The notes beneath the pieces are model-generated. The model saw only the letters and a program-made list of their open reading frames with translations, was not told where the DNA came from and ran no database searches. From Nocardia anaemiae NBRC 100462 (GTDB lineage: Bacteria > Actinomycetota > Actinomycetes > Mycobacteriales > Mycobacteriaceae), in the NCBI RefSeq assembly GCF_001612725.1, contig NZ_BDAZ01000026.1, positions 103,228 to 167,227 of the forward strand: DNA of 64,000 bases. The letters are read 5' to 3'. Below, piece after piece: positions 18,901 to 26,831 of this stretch; positions within the stretch are counted from its first letter, which is position 1; the number at the start of each line of letters is the position of its first letter. The position numbers and the translations under genes were made by a program.

Positions 18901-19342
18901 GGTGCAGCATCCCCCGCCGGTGTGCGGTTTCCAGCGCGCCCGCGATTTTCACGCCGATATGCAACGCGTCGTGCCAGCCGATCGGACCGTGCTCCTGGAT
19001 GCGGGTGTCCAGTGAGCCGTGCGGGTGGTACGGCATGACAATGTAGGGCCGTCCGGTGGCGGTTGAGCCCACCTCGAAGACGCTGACGATATTGGGATGA
19101 CCCGACAGCTTGCCCATGGCGAGTTGTTCACGGACAAAGCGTTCGAGATTCTCCGATTCCAGATCGGCGGTCAGCACCTTGATAGCCACCATGCGTTCGA
19201 GCGCGGGCTGGGCACACCGGTAGACAACTCCGAATCCGCCGCGTCCGATTTCGGCGGCATCGGTGAACCCGGCAGCGGCCAGCTCTGCCGCGAACCCTGA
19301 GGTGAGGTCGCGTTGCGTGGAAAGCGGATCGATTGGCGACAC
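15968..19342 (-). CDS. pknK: PknK-like Ser/Thr kinase with ATPase and TPR regulator half
   Basis: The 1124-residue protein is close in size and layout to mycobacterial PknK. Residues 15-275 are a Hanks-type kinase: GRGGFGVVYR, VAIKVL lysine, HRDVKPGNILL and DFGIARL. After a proline-rich linker comes a MalT/LuxR-type signalling ATPase with Walker A GPTGFGKTT and Walker B VVVIDDWH. The rest is a helical repeat region (TPR-like). The C-terminal DNA-binding helix-turn-helix of MalT relatives is not evident. PknK of M. tuberculosis controls growth and translation in stationary phase, so a regulatory role is likely. No transmembrane segment is present, so the kinase is cytosolic. Confidence 0.92.
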   Translation of the reverse strand: MSPIDPLSTQRDLTSGFAAELAAAGFTDAAEIGRGGFGVVYRCAQPALERMVAIKVLTADLESENLERFVREQLAMGKLSGHPNIVSVFEVGSTATGRPYIVMPYHPHGSLDTRIQEHGPIGWHDALHIGVKIAGALETAHRRGMLHRDVKPGNILLTEYGEPQLADFGIARLVGGFETTAGTITGSPAFTAPEVLQGHVPDVTSDIYSLASTLFCASTGHAVFERRNGEQLVAQFLRITKQPIPDLGEAGLPPDVTAAIEAAMSRERSERPSSAAEFGAQLREIQERHGLPPDDMPIPLPAAEPVGHRPSPTPTSGRRRTSATSSTITPPVPATRLRPPVANRPLVDRQRLLALLRDGRNRRLAVIHGPTGFGKTTLAAQWCEALTAEGTAVAWLTVDHDDNNVVWFLAHLIEAIRAARPSLARELGELLEEHGDASERYVLTSLINDIDRRGEEVVVVIDDWHCATDPATTRALRFLLEGCSPALHLVITSRSQAGLPMSSMRARDELVEIGPSALRFDVAEAHTFLVELGGLDLDRADVEDLTESTEGWVAALQLAALSLRGSDVDFMVATSITPRICGELASALTGVPDGQAMLEQIELQDLFLRKLDDGNWFRYHHLFQDFLQQRLERDRPERTTELHRVASRWLAEHRHVSEAVDHALLAGDEQRAIEIVERDGMSLLEYGQFASLIGLVNKLPATIIETHPRLQLDLAWANILLHRAAPAERALRLAESTLDLGELDEASTALLRAEAGVVRAVVAVRADALAGVDDMLAPCFFRAEELSPYVVAIGANVATFAAGYRYDFEEALRIQEWSAPYMRQNKGFYNNIHGLCFLGLAASLQLDIARAEQYFRRAMKVAKQSGGSHSYGARLAGSLLGELLYERGEVAEAERLLDEGYKLGPEAGVVDFKLARYVVGARIKALRGDRAAAIRRLNEGARVARSMSLPRLGAEVENERLRLGLPPHPEFGPLPVVEYGNRREPVDPIDEFTVLYEEFTAIRLLLAAETPEKTELACAWAQEWVDLLESVKRPRELLKARRMLIACLAAAGRTDEAKTLLATVAAQCAEFGSVRYLLDGGPYVVATLAAVYEDQLAGRLRPEWPDVPTEFLLALVNAHAAQRI

Positions 19343-19712
19343 GACGACCCCGATTACAACTACCAGCTAGCTACTTCGAGCATATTCCCGTCGCGACGAT
19401 TCCGCGCGCGCTCGCCTAGGATGCCGCCGCAATTGCCTGCGGTGCAGGCGATCCTGGTCGTCGAATGTCGGGCCGCCGAAATTATTCGTGTCCCGCACAC
19501 CGGAGGCTACCGGTTGGCGAACTGTGTCACGACGCGTCCTCGGTGAGCCAGCAGCGGTTCGCTGTCCACCTTGGGGTTTCGGCACAGAGCCGAGCAATGC
19601 CTACCCTTCGGCGATGGCGGCAAGTCGGTCGAGGGATGCTTGCAGCTTGTCAGGCGTGGTGGCGCGGGCGCGCGGGAGCCGGATCGAAGCATCCGAAGCC
19701 GACTCCCGCCAG

Positions 19713-21035
19713 TCAGAAGACCTGCAGCGGAGGGGATTTGGGGAAGGTGACGGGGAGCGCGACCAGGGCACGATGGAAGGGGCCCGGTCGCCATTCCAGT
19801 TCCTCGTCGGGGACGGCCAGCCGCATTTCCGGTAAGGCGTCCAGGAGTTGATCGATCGCATCCTGTGCGATCAGGGTCGCGATCGAGCGGGCGGGCCAGG
19901 CATGCGGGCCGACGCTCCACGCCAGGTGCGAACTGTTGTCGGTGTACTCGCCGGTGGTGATCGCCGGATCGTTATTGCAGCCGGTCATGCTGATGACCAC
20001 CGGCTGGTGCGCGGGCAACCACGAGCCCTCGATCAACACCGGCTGTTTCGGGAAGGTGATGCAGTAGTTCGATAGTGGCGGGTCGGTGAACAGCACCTCG
20101 TCCAACGCGTCGCGCGTGGATAGAGTGCCGCCGAGAATGCCACCACCGAACCGATTGTCGGTCAGCATCAGTCGCAGCGTATTGACGATCAGATTCTGCG
20201 TCGGTTCCATTCCGGCGCCGTACAGGAGGAGGACCTGCTGGATCATCTCGGCGTCATCGAGCTTCGCCGGATGGGCGAGCAGCACGGATATGACATCGTC
20301 GGCCGGTTGGTCACGCCTGAGGGAGACCAGTTCGAACATGGCATCGGCAAGAATCTTGCCGCCCTCGACGGCTGCATCCGCACCCTCCATCATGCGCGCC
20401 AGACCGGTTGCGGCACGCTGGCTGATCTCCTGCGGACAACCGAGTATCGCGTTGATCACGGCGAAGGCCAGCGGCATTGCGTACTGCCCGACCAGATCCG
20501 CGGTACCGTCCTCGCAGAAGGTGTTGATCAGCGGAATGGCGATCTTCTCCACGGTGGAATGCAAAGCGAACATGTCGACCACACCGAGACCGGCCACGAT
20601 CGCCTCCCGGTAGCGGGTGTGCTCACGGCCGGTGGTGCGAACCGCCGCCGGACGCCATTCGAGCATCGGCCGCACCGGGCAGTCCTCGGGCACGTTCTGC
20701 TGCCAGCTTCGTGGATCGGCCGGAAAGTGGTCGGGATCGTTGAGGATCTGCAGCGCGGTGTAGTAACCGATCACCAGGGTCGCTGGTACACCGGGAGCCA
20801 ATTCCACCGGAACCAGCGAACCGTATCTCTTGCGCATCTCGCGGTACGCGTCATGCGGGTTCGCGGCGAATTCCGCTGAGAACAACGAGATTCGGGGGCC
20901 GTCGGTATCGATCGGCGATCCGTGCGCGACAGGGAACGGGCGAGTGGTGGTGGTTGCCGACTCTGGCGTGGTCAAGAGACGTGACTCCAGTCGTTGTGCA
21001 GAAGCGATGAGCATGGTGCGCGACCGCAGGGGCAT
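19713..21035 (-). CDS. Cytochrome P450 homologue lacking the haem cysteine
   Basis: The 440-residue protein has P450 topology: an I-helix GAGMEPTQNLI, the late segment MTGCNNDPA, and the haem-loop region HLAWSVGPHAWPARS. Two hallmarks are missing. The axial cysteine, expected between HA and PA, is tryptophan (residue 380, codon TGG). The K-helix ExxR reads EVLF (residues 313-316). The I-helix and NNDPA patterns resemble the CYP156/157 type found in Streptomyces conservons, where ExxR is also lost but cysteine is kept. The product is therefore unlikely to be a normal monooxygenase and may bind a ligand or partner. The first 40 residues are uncertain; a start at 21014 or later is possible. Confidence 0.85.
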   Translation of the reverse strand: MPLRSRTMLIASAQRLESRLLTTPESATTTTRPFPVAHGSPIDTDGPRISLFSAEFAANPHDAYREMRKRYGSLVPVELAPGVPATLVIGYYTALQILNDPDHFPADPRSWQQNVPEDCPVRPMLEWRPAAVRTTGREHTRYREAIVAGLGVVDMFALHSTVEKIAIPLINTFCEDGTADLVGQYAMPLAFAVINAILGCPQEISQRAATGLARMMEGADAAVEGGKILADAMFELVSLRRDQPADDVISVLLAHPAKLDDAEMIQQVLLLYGAGMEPTQNLIVNTLRLMLTDNRFGGGILGGTLSTRDALDEVLFTDPPLSNYCITFPKQPVLIEGSWLPAHQPVVISMTGCNNDPAITTGEYTDNSSHLAWSVGPHAWPARSIATLIAQDAIDQLLDALPEMRLAVPDEELEWRPGPFHRALVALPVTFPKSPPLQVF

Positions 21036-21200
21036 CCGTGCCGCCTGCGCAGAGCAGAGTCAGCCTACGTCGACCGTCCGGTCCGCGCGTGCCGAGCGGA
21101 CTACCCACCACATGGAATGGCTGCGGGCGATGTCCCGCCCATTGCCCATCGGAGATGTGACCGGCATTACAGTGGATGGAGCCGACACGAAGGACACCGA

Positions 21201-22490
21201 TTGAGCACAACAGCGCACGGCAACCCCTGGGTGGCCGTTCGACCGGACGAGGACCTCGCGCAATTGGCGCGGCGGGTGTCCTGTGCGCATCGCAGCTTTA
21301 TCGAAGGCGAGCGGCTGCCGACCGATCCGGTGCGCCCGGTGGTGCTGGATTCCTGGCGACGCAGCCGCAGCAGCGGCGTCGACCCGGACCGCTTCGGCGC
21401 CGGTGTCGATCTCGATGGCATTGAGCTGCAACGGTATCGGGCCACGCATCCGACCGCGCTGATCCGACCGGTGGTGCGCAAGCTGCTCGTCGAGGATGCC
21501 GCAGATGCCGGACTGCTCGTCGCGATCAGCGATGCCGAGGGCAGGTTGCTGTGGGTGGAGGGCGATTCGAAGGTCAAGGACCGGGCGCTGGGGATGAATT
21601 TCGTCGAGGGTGCGGATTGGAGTGAGGGCCGGGTGGGCACCAATGCCCCCGGCACCGCGCTCGCCCTCGACCACCATGTGCAGATCTTCGGGGCCGAACA
21701 CTTCAGTCGCGTGGTGCACGAATGGAGTTGTTCCGCTGCGCCCGTACATGATCCGCGCAGCGGTCGGATCATCGGCGCCATCGATATCACCGGCGGACCC
21801 CGTGTCGCGGCGCCGGAGGTGTTATCACTGATCCGCGCTACGGTGTCGGCCGCGGAATCCGAACTGCGCCTGCTCATGCTCGACGCGCCGAAACCGCTCG
21901 CATCGACGACGGCACGCCTCGAGGTGCTCGGTCCGGCCCGACCGACGCTGATCCGCGATGGTGAGCGCATCCGTCTGTCCCAGCGCCATGCCGAAATCCT
22001 TTTGCTGCTTGCCAATTTCCAGGAGGGACTGAGCGCCGACCATCTCGCCATGCTGCTCGACGAATCCGAGTTGGATCCGGTGACGGTGCGCGCCGAGATG
22101 TCGCGGGTGCGAAAGATGTTGGGCGCCAATGGTCTCGGTTCGCGTCCGTATCGGCTGCTGATGGATCTGGATACTGATGTCGACCAGGTTCGGCGCGCAC
22201 TCGCGCACGGCGATACCTCGGCAGCGTTGCGCGCCTATGCCGGTCCGATTCTGCCGCGATCGCTCGCACCGGGCATCACCGAACTGCGCGTCGAGTTGCG
22301 CGGACGGCTGCGCGCGGCCCTGTTGACCGCCGGTGATCGCCGCTTGCTCGCCCGCTGGACCGATTCAGTCGACGGCCGCGAGGACGTTGCGGCGTGGACC
22401 GCCTACCTCGCCTCCCTTGACCGGCAGTCCTCGCTCTATGCCCAGGTAAAGACGCAACTGCGACTGCTCGACCGCAAATTGGGCATCTGA
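21201..22490 (+). CDS. GAF-domain transcription regulator (AcoR-like, without AAA+ domain)
   Basis: The 429-residue protein has the N-terminal half of AcoR-type regulators: RPVVLDSWRRSRSSGVDP, a GAF domain (LLVAISDAEGRLLWVEGD) and NFVEGADWSEGRVGTNAPG. These lead in AcoR to a sigma-54 AAA+ domain, which is absent here. Instead a winged-helix segment follows (IRLSQRHAEILLLLANF, LDPVTVRAEMSRVRKMLG) and then a helical tail. The TTG at 21201 is preceded by AGGA at good spacing. It lies 91 bases before the aldehyde dehydrogenase gene on the same strand and is the obvious candidate to control it, sensing an aldehyde or alcohol through GAF. It is divergent from the P450-like gene. Confidence 0.82.
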   Translation: MSTTAHGNPWVAVRPDEDLAQLARRVSCAHRSFIEGERLPTDPVRPVVLDSWRRSRSSGVDPDRFGAGVDLDGIELQRYRATHPTALIRPVVRKLLVEDAADAGLLVAISDAEGRLLWVEGDSKVKDRALGMNFVEGADWSEGRVGTNAPGTALALDHHVQIFGAEHFSRVVHEWSCSAAPVHDPRSGRIIGAIDITGGPRVAAPEVLSLIRATVSAAESELRLLMLDAPKPLASTTARLEVLGPARPTLIRDGERIRLSQRHAEILLLLANFQEGLSADHLAMLLDESELDPVTVRAEMSRVRKMLGANGLGSRPYRLLMDLDTDVDQVRRALAHGDTSAALRAYAGPILPRSLAPGITELRVELRGRLRAALLTAGDRRLLARWTDSVDGREDVAAWTAYLASLDRQSSLYAQVKTQLRLLDRKLGI

Positions 22491-22581
22491 CCGGTTTCTT
22501 GCAACTGTCGTGCAACATGGCCGCTTCTAGTGTTCCGGATCACACCTGACGTAGGAAAGTCAGCAGATCGAGGAGCATTCG

Positions 22582-24105
22582 ATGACCGTCTTCGCCCGCC
22601 CAGGCACACCCGGCGCCGCCATGTCGTTCCAGACCCGATACGACAACTGGATCGGCGGCGAATGGGTCGCGCCGGTCAAGGGGCAGTACTTCGAAAACCC
22701 CAGTCCCGTAACGGGTCAGCCGTTCTGTGAGGTCGCGCGCGGCACCGCGGAGGATATCGAACTCGCCCTCGATGCCGCGCACGCCGCCGCACCCGCCTGG
22801 GGCAAGACCTCGGTCGCCGAGCGCGCCGTCATCCTCAACAAGATCGCCGACCGCATCGAGCAGAACCTCGACGCGATCGCCCTCGCGGAGGCCTGGGACA
22901 ACGGCAAGCCGATCCGGGAAACCCTGGCCGCCGATATCCCGCTGGCCATCGACCACTTCCGCTACTTCGCTGGTGCCATTCGCGCACAAGAGGGTTCACT
23001 GTCACAGATCGACGCCGACACCGTCGCCTACCACTTCCACGAGCCGCTCGGTGTGGTCGGTCAGATCATTCCGTGGAACTTCCCGATTCTGATGGCCACC
23101 TGGAAGCTCGCGCCCGCCCTGGCCGCCGGTAATGCGGTGGTGCTCAAGCCCGCCGAGCAGACCCCGGCCTCGATCATGTTCCTGATCGGGCTGATCGGTG
23201 ATCTGCTGCCGCCCGGCGTGGTCAATATCGTCAACGGTTTCGGTGTCGAGGCGGGTAAGCCGTTGGCCTCGAGCCCGCGGATCAAGAAGATCGCCTTCAC
23301 CGGTGAGACCACCACCGGTCGCCTGATCATGCAGTACGCCTCGCAGAACCTGATCCCGGTCACGCTGGAACTCGGTGGTAAGAGCCCGAATATCTTCTTC
23401 AGCGATGTCCTCGCCGCCAATGACGACTTCCAGGACAAGGCGCTCGAGGGCTTCACCATGTTCGCGCTGAACCAGGGCGAGGTCTGCACCTGTCCGTCGC
23501 GTGCGCTCATCCAGGCCGATATCTACGACGAATTCCTGGCCGCCGCGGTGGTGCGCACCAAGGCGGTGCGGCAGGGCGATCCGCTCGATACCGAAACCAT
23601 GATCGGCGCACAGGCCAGCAATGATCAGCTCGAAAAGATCCTGTCCTACCTCGAAATCGGTAAGGGTGAGGGTGCGACGTTGCTGACCGGTGGCGAGCGC
23701 GCCGACCTCGGCGGCGATCTGTCCGGCGGATATTACGTGCAGCCAACAGTTTTCGCTGGCAGCAATTCGATGCGGATCTTCCAGGAGGAAATCTTCGGAC
23801 CGGTTGTCTCGGTGACCTCGTTCGCGGATTACGACGAAGCCATCAAGATCGCCAATGACACCCTCTACGGCCTCGGCGCGGGCGTATGGTCGCGTGACGG
23901 TTCGGTGGCCTACCGGGCCGGACGCGATATCCAGGCCGGACGCGTGTGGACCAACACCTACCACCAGTACCCGGCACATGCGGCGTTCGGCGGCTACAAG
24001 CAGTCCGGTATCGGCCGGGAGAACCACCGCATGATGCTCGACCACTATCAGCAGACGAAGAACTTGCTGGTCGGCTATGCGTCGAAGGCGCAAGGTTTCT
24101 TCTGA
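22582..24105 (+). CDS. NAD-dependent aldehyde dehydrogenase (AldA/ExaC type)
   Basis: The 507-residue enzyme belongs to the acetaldehyde/chloroacetaldehyde dehydrogenase group. PWNFPILMATWKLAPALAAG is the cofactor segment, LELGGKSPNIFF holds the catalytic glutamate, and the nucleophile cysteine lies in NQGEVCTCPSRAL. EEIFGPVVSVTSF is the substrate-end motif. It oxidises small aldehydes such as acetaldehyde to acids in the cytosol. The ATG follows GAGGAG. Its stop overlaps the start of the DUF779 gene (TGATG), the same pair as the mycobacterial aldA-DUF779 locus. The GAF regulator upstream probably controls it. Confidence 0.95.
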   Translation: MTVFARPGTPGAAMSFQTRYDNWIGGEWVAPVKGQYFENPSPVTGQPFCEVARGTAEDIELALDAAHAAAPAWGKTSVAERAVILNKIADRIEQNLDAIALAEAWDNGKPIRETLAADIPLAIDHFRYFAGAIRAQEGSLSQIDADTVAYHFHEPLGVVGQIIPWNFPILMATWKLAPALAAGNAVVLKPAEQTPASIMFLIGLIGDLLPPGVVNIVNGFGVEAGKPLASSPRIKKIAFTGETTTGRLIMQYASQNLIPVTLELGGKSPNIFFSDVLAANDDFQDKALEGFTMFALNQGEVCTCPSRALIQADIYDEFLAAAVVRTKAVRQGDPLDTETMIGAQASNDQLEKILSYLEIGKGEGATLLTGGERADLGGDLSGGYYVQPTVFAGSNSMRIFQEEIFGPVVSVTSFADYDEAIKIANDTLYGLGAGVWSRDGSVAYRAGRDIQAGRVWTNTYHQYPAHAAFGGYKQSGIGRENHRMMLDHYQQTKNLLVGYASKAQGFF

Positions 24106-24647
24106 TGGCCGCAGTCCCCCGGCGCGTGCGCGCCACCGCGGCGGCGATGGATCTGCTCCGTCGCCTCCGCGGGCTGCACGGACCGCTCATGCTGCACCAG
24201 TCCGGTGGTTGCTGCGACGGATCAGCCCCGATGTGTTATCCCGCAGGCGAATTCATTGTCGGCGATCACGATGTGCTGCTCGGATTGCTCGATTTGCGAT
24301 TGCGGGTCGACGAGTTGCCAGCTACCGCGCCGGAGTCGGATGATCTTGCGCCGGTATGGATCTCGGGACCGCAGTTCGCCGCCTGGCGGCACACCCAGTT
24401 GGTCCTCGATGTGGTGCCGGGTCGCGGTTCCGGCTTCAGTCTGGAATCACCGGAGGGGTTTCGATTCCTCAGTCGCGGAAGGGTTTTCGATGACGATGAG
24501 CTCGTTGCGCTGGCCGCGATCGAACCGGTCACGGGCGCTGGCTGGGAGCGCGGGGAGCGTCCTGCGGAGGCGACCGAACCACAAGTAGTCGCCGAGGCGG
24601 CCGATGCCTGCCCGGTCCCCGATAGCGGACCGCGGCCTCGAGTTTGA
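24105..24647 (+). CDS. DUF779 protein coupled to aldehyde dehydrogenase
   Basis: The 180-residue protein carries the DUF779 core: HGPLMLHQSGGCCDGSAPMC, the cysteine-rich motif, then GEFIVGDHDVLLG and the ending GFSLESPEGFRFLSR. The clustered cysteines suggest metal or thiol chemistry, but the family has no defined function. It regularly follows acetaldehyde dehydrogenase genes, here with a TGATG overlap, so it probably assists that enzyme. The last 45 residues are acidic and proline-rich and extend beyond the conserved domain. It converges on the next gene. Confidence 0.88.
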   Translation: MAAVPRRVRATAAAMDLLRRLRGLHGPLMLHQSGGCCDGSAPMCYPAGEFIVGDHDVLLGLLDLRLRVDELPATAPESDDLAPVWISGPQFAAWRHTQLVLDVVPGRGSGFSLESPEGFRFLSRGRVFDDDELVALAAIEPVTGAGWERGERPAEATEPQVVAEAADACPVPDSGPRPRV

Positions 24648-24657
24648 CAGCTAACTT

Positions 24658-24885
24658 TTACTGGGGCCCTGCCCGTTCCGGCTCACACGTCGGGCGCGGC
24701 TCGATCGCCACCAGGTCCAGCACCAGATCCTGGAGCACCCGGCGGGTGGTATGCGCCTGCGCGATCAACGGTTCGGATGATTCCGTCTCGGCTAGCTCTA
24801 CCAGCTTGTTGACTACGTGGCAGACCGCGACGAGGCGTCGAATCGCTTGACGTCGCTCGGCGAGATTCATGGTGTCGGTGGCCAT
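24658..24885 (-). CDS. Small helical hypothetical protein
   Basis: A 75-residue product (MATDTMNLAERRQAIRRLVA at the start) that appears fully alpha-helical apart from a proline-rich tail. I do not recognise it. The start at 24885 is chosen because GGTGA precedes it and the upstream in-frame part is cysteine-rich and less coding-like. It lies between the convergent DUF779 gene and ptsI, 88 bases downstream of ptsI on the same strand. Confidence 0.45.
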   Translation of the reverse strand: MATDTMNLAERRQAIRRLVAVCHVVNKLVELAETESSEPLIAQAHTTRRVLQDLVLDLVAIEPRPTCEPERAGPQ

Positions 24886-24972
24886 ATTCACCAGATCGCC
24901 GCAACATCCCCGACCGTTTCGCTCGAGTTTGCTGGAACACGAAGCAAGGGATCCAGCAAACTCAACTGCCAA

Positions 24973-26685
24973 TCATCCGGCGGCCCGTAGGACGGCGCGG
25001 GCCGCGGCGCGGGCGCTTTCCGGATCGGAGGTCGACAGGACAGCGGCTGCGGCGCGGCGGCAGTCTTCCAACGTGACGGTGGCGAGGGTGGCGCCGACCG
25101 CGGCCACCGCGGCACCGGCGGCGGACAGCGAGCTGATACCGAATCCGGTTAGGACGCAAGCCAATAGCGGATCGGCGGCGGCCTCGCCGCAGACGCCGAC
25201 GGGCTTGTGCGCGGCTGCCCCTGCGGCCGCAGTGCGCGCCACCAGTGCCAGGACCGCGGGTTGCCAGGGGTCGGTCAGTGCGGCGAGGTCGGCGGACATG
25301 CGATCGGCGGCCATGGTGTATTGGGCGAGATCGTTGGTGCCGATCGAGAGGAAGTCGACATGTTCCAGAATGGCCTCGGCCAGCAGGGCGGCCGCAGGGA
25401 CCTCGATCATGACGCCCGGGACCAGCCCGCGCGCTCGCACCGCGGCGGCGAACGACTTCGCTTCGGCCGCAGTGGAAATCATCGGGGCCATCACCCACGG
25501 TGTCGGCGTGCGCTCGGTGGCGGCCTGGGCGATCGCGTCGAGTTGGCGGTCCAGGATTCCGCTGTCGTGGGCCGCGATGCGGATGCCGCGCACACCGAGC
25601 GCCGGATTGGCTTCCTTGGCATGCTCGGCGAAACGCAATGGTTTATCCGATCCGGCGTCGAGGGTGCGGATCACTACCTTCGACCCGGCGTACGCATCGA
25701 AGACCTCGCGATAGATGCCCGCCTGTTCGGCGATGCTCGGCTCGGATTCGCGGTCCAGGAAACATAATTCGGTGCGGAACAGGCCGATGCCCTCGGCCGG
25801 TTGTGCGCGCGTCGCGCGGGCTCCGGCCCCGTCTTGGACATTGGCGAGGATCTCGACCCGGTGCCCGTCGGCGGTCGCGCCAGGACCGGTCCAGGCCGCC
25901 GTGCGCGATTCCCGGGTGCGGTACTCGGCTATGGCGCGGGCAGCGGTTTGCGGGTCCGGGCCGATGGCGACCTGTCCGGCCGCTCCATCGATCAGCACGT
26001 CGATTCCAGCGGGCACATCGTCGAGTCCGGCGATCGCGACCACGCACGGGATGCCGAGCTGCCGGGCGATGATCGCCGTGTGGCTGGTCGGGCCGCCGCG
26101 CGAAGTGGCAAGGCCGACAATGAGTTCCGGATCCAGACCGGCCGTATCGGCCGGAGCCAGGTCCTCGGCGAGCAGGATCGATGGCCGAGTGGGCGTGGGG
26201 ATGCCGGGTTCCGGCGCACCGGCCAGCTCGGCGACCACTCGGTCACAAACATCGCGGAGGTCGGTGACGCGCTCGGCCATCAACCCACCCAACTTGGTGA
26301 ACACCTCGGCGAACCGATCGGTGGCCGCGGTCGCCGCCACGGCGGCGGGAGTTCCCGTGGCGATCAATTTCTCGGCGGCGCCGAGCCAGCCGCGATCGGC
26401 GGCCATGGCGGCATTCGCGGCGAGCACCTCCGCGGCCGCCCCGCTCGCGCGACTGGCTCGCTCACGCAAGCGCCGCGCAACCACCGATGTCGCGGCCAGG
26501 AAGGCTTCGTGGTGGGATGCCCGATCGGACTCGGCGATCGGTTCGGAACGAAGGTCTACGCGGATCCGCGGTGCCGGACGCACGGTGGGCGCGGCGGCGA
26601 TCCCGGGCACCGCCGGGGTGCCGCGCAATGTCATGGCGCTGCCTGCTACCCGCGCGGAGCCTGTGGCCTGCGGTGATCCGGACAT
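24973..26685 (-). CDS. ptsI: PTS enzyme I (phosphoenolpyruvate-protein phosphotransferase)
   Basis: Enzyme I takes phosphate from phosphoenolpyruvate and passes it to HPr. The 570-residue protein has the phospho-histidine motif GGPTSHTAIIAR with His202, an N-terminal HPr-binding helical part, and the C-terminal PEP-binding TIM barrel (GIGLFRTELCFLDRESEP, LDAGSDKPL, FLSIGTNDLAQYTMAADR, and VGVCGEAA with the catalytic cysteine). All key residues are present. It is divergent from deoR-fruK-fruA-ptsH, so the full fructose phosphorelay sits in one locus. The intergenic repeats lie between the two promoters and may govern both directions. Confidence 0.97.
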   Translation of the reverse strand: MSGSPQATGSARVAGSAMTLRGTPAVPGIAAAPTVRPAPRIRVDLRSEPIAESDRASHHEAFLAATSVVARRLRERASRASGAAAEVLAANAAMAADRGWLGAAEKLIATGTPAAVAATAATDRFAEVFTKLGGLMAERVTDLRDVCDRVVAELAGAPEPGIPTPTRPSILLAEDLAPADTAGLDPELIVGLATSRGGPTSHTAIIARQLGIPCVVAIAGLDDVPAGIDVLIDGAAGQVAIGPDPQTAARAIAEYRTRESRTAAWTGPGATADGHRVEILANVQDGAGARATRAQPAEGIGLFRTELCFLDRESEPSIAEQAGIYREVFDAYAGSKVVIRTLDAGSDKPLRFAEHAKEANPALGVRGIRIAAHDSGILDRQLDAIAQAATERTPTPWVMAPMISTAAEAKSFAAAVRARGLVPGVMIEVPAAALLAEAILEHVDFLSIGTNDLAQYTMAADRMSADLAALTDPWQPAVLALVARTAAAGAAAHKPVGVCGEAAADPLLACVLTGFGISSLSAAGAAVAAVGATLATVTLEDCRRAAAAVLSTSDPESARAAARAVLRAAG

Positions 26686-26768
26686 TCGATTCCTCCTCCA
26701 CGCCGATGTCGAGTGAGTGCGACCGATTACTCAGCTCGGCTCGATGTGATCCAGACTACTCAAATCTC

Positions 26769-26807
26769 TTGACAAAGCAACATAGACGGGCATAAAACAA
26801 CATAAAC
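26769..26807 (+). promoter_or_regulatory. Promoter and direct-repeat operators of the fructose operon
   Basis: TTGACA (26769-26774) is followed after 16-17 bases by CATAAAA, a good promoter for the DeoR-fruK transcript. Two copies of CAACATARAC (26778-26787 and 26798-26807), 20 bp apart, lie on and just after the -35/-10 region. AT-rich direct repeats with a TATGTTG core on the other strand are typical of DeoR/GlpR-family operators, so autoregulation with derepression by a fructose phosphate is likely. Confidence 0.6.
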
Positions 26808-26831
26808 ACACATTGGCAATCGGAGGATCGG

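Noticed and set aside
19343..19712. 370-bp stretch between pknK and the P450-like gene
   Set aside because: Short frames exist on both strands, but none has a start with ribosome site or a recognisable motif. It probably holds only the pknK promoter.
23002..24093. 363-codon minus-strand frame opposite the aldehyde dehydrogenase
   Set aside because: Shadow frame. The plus strand has all dehydrogenase motifs.
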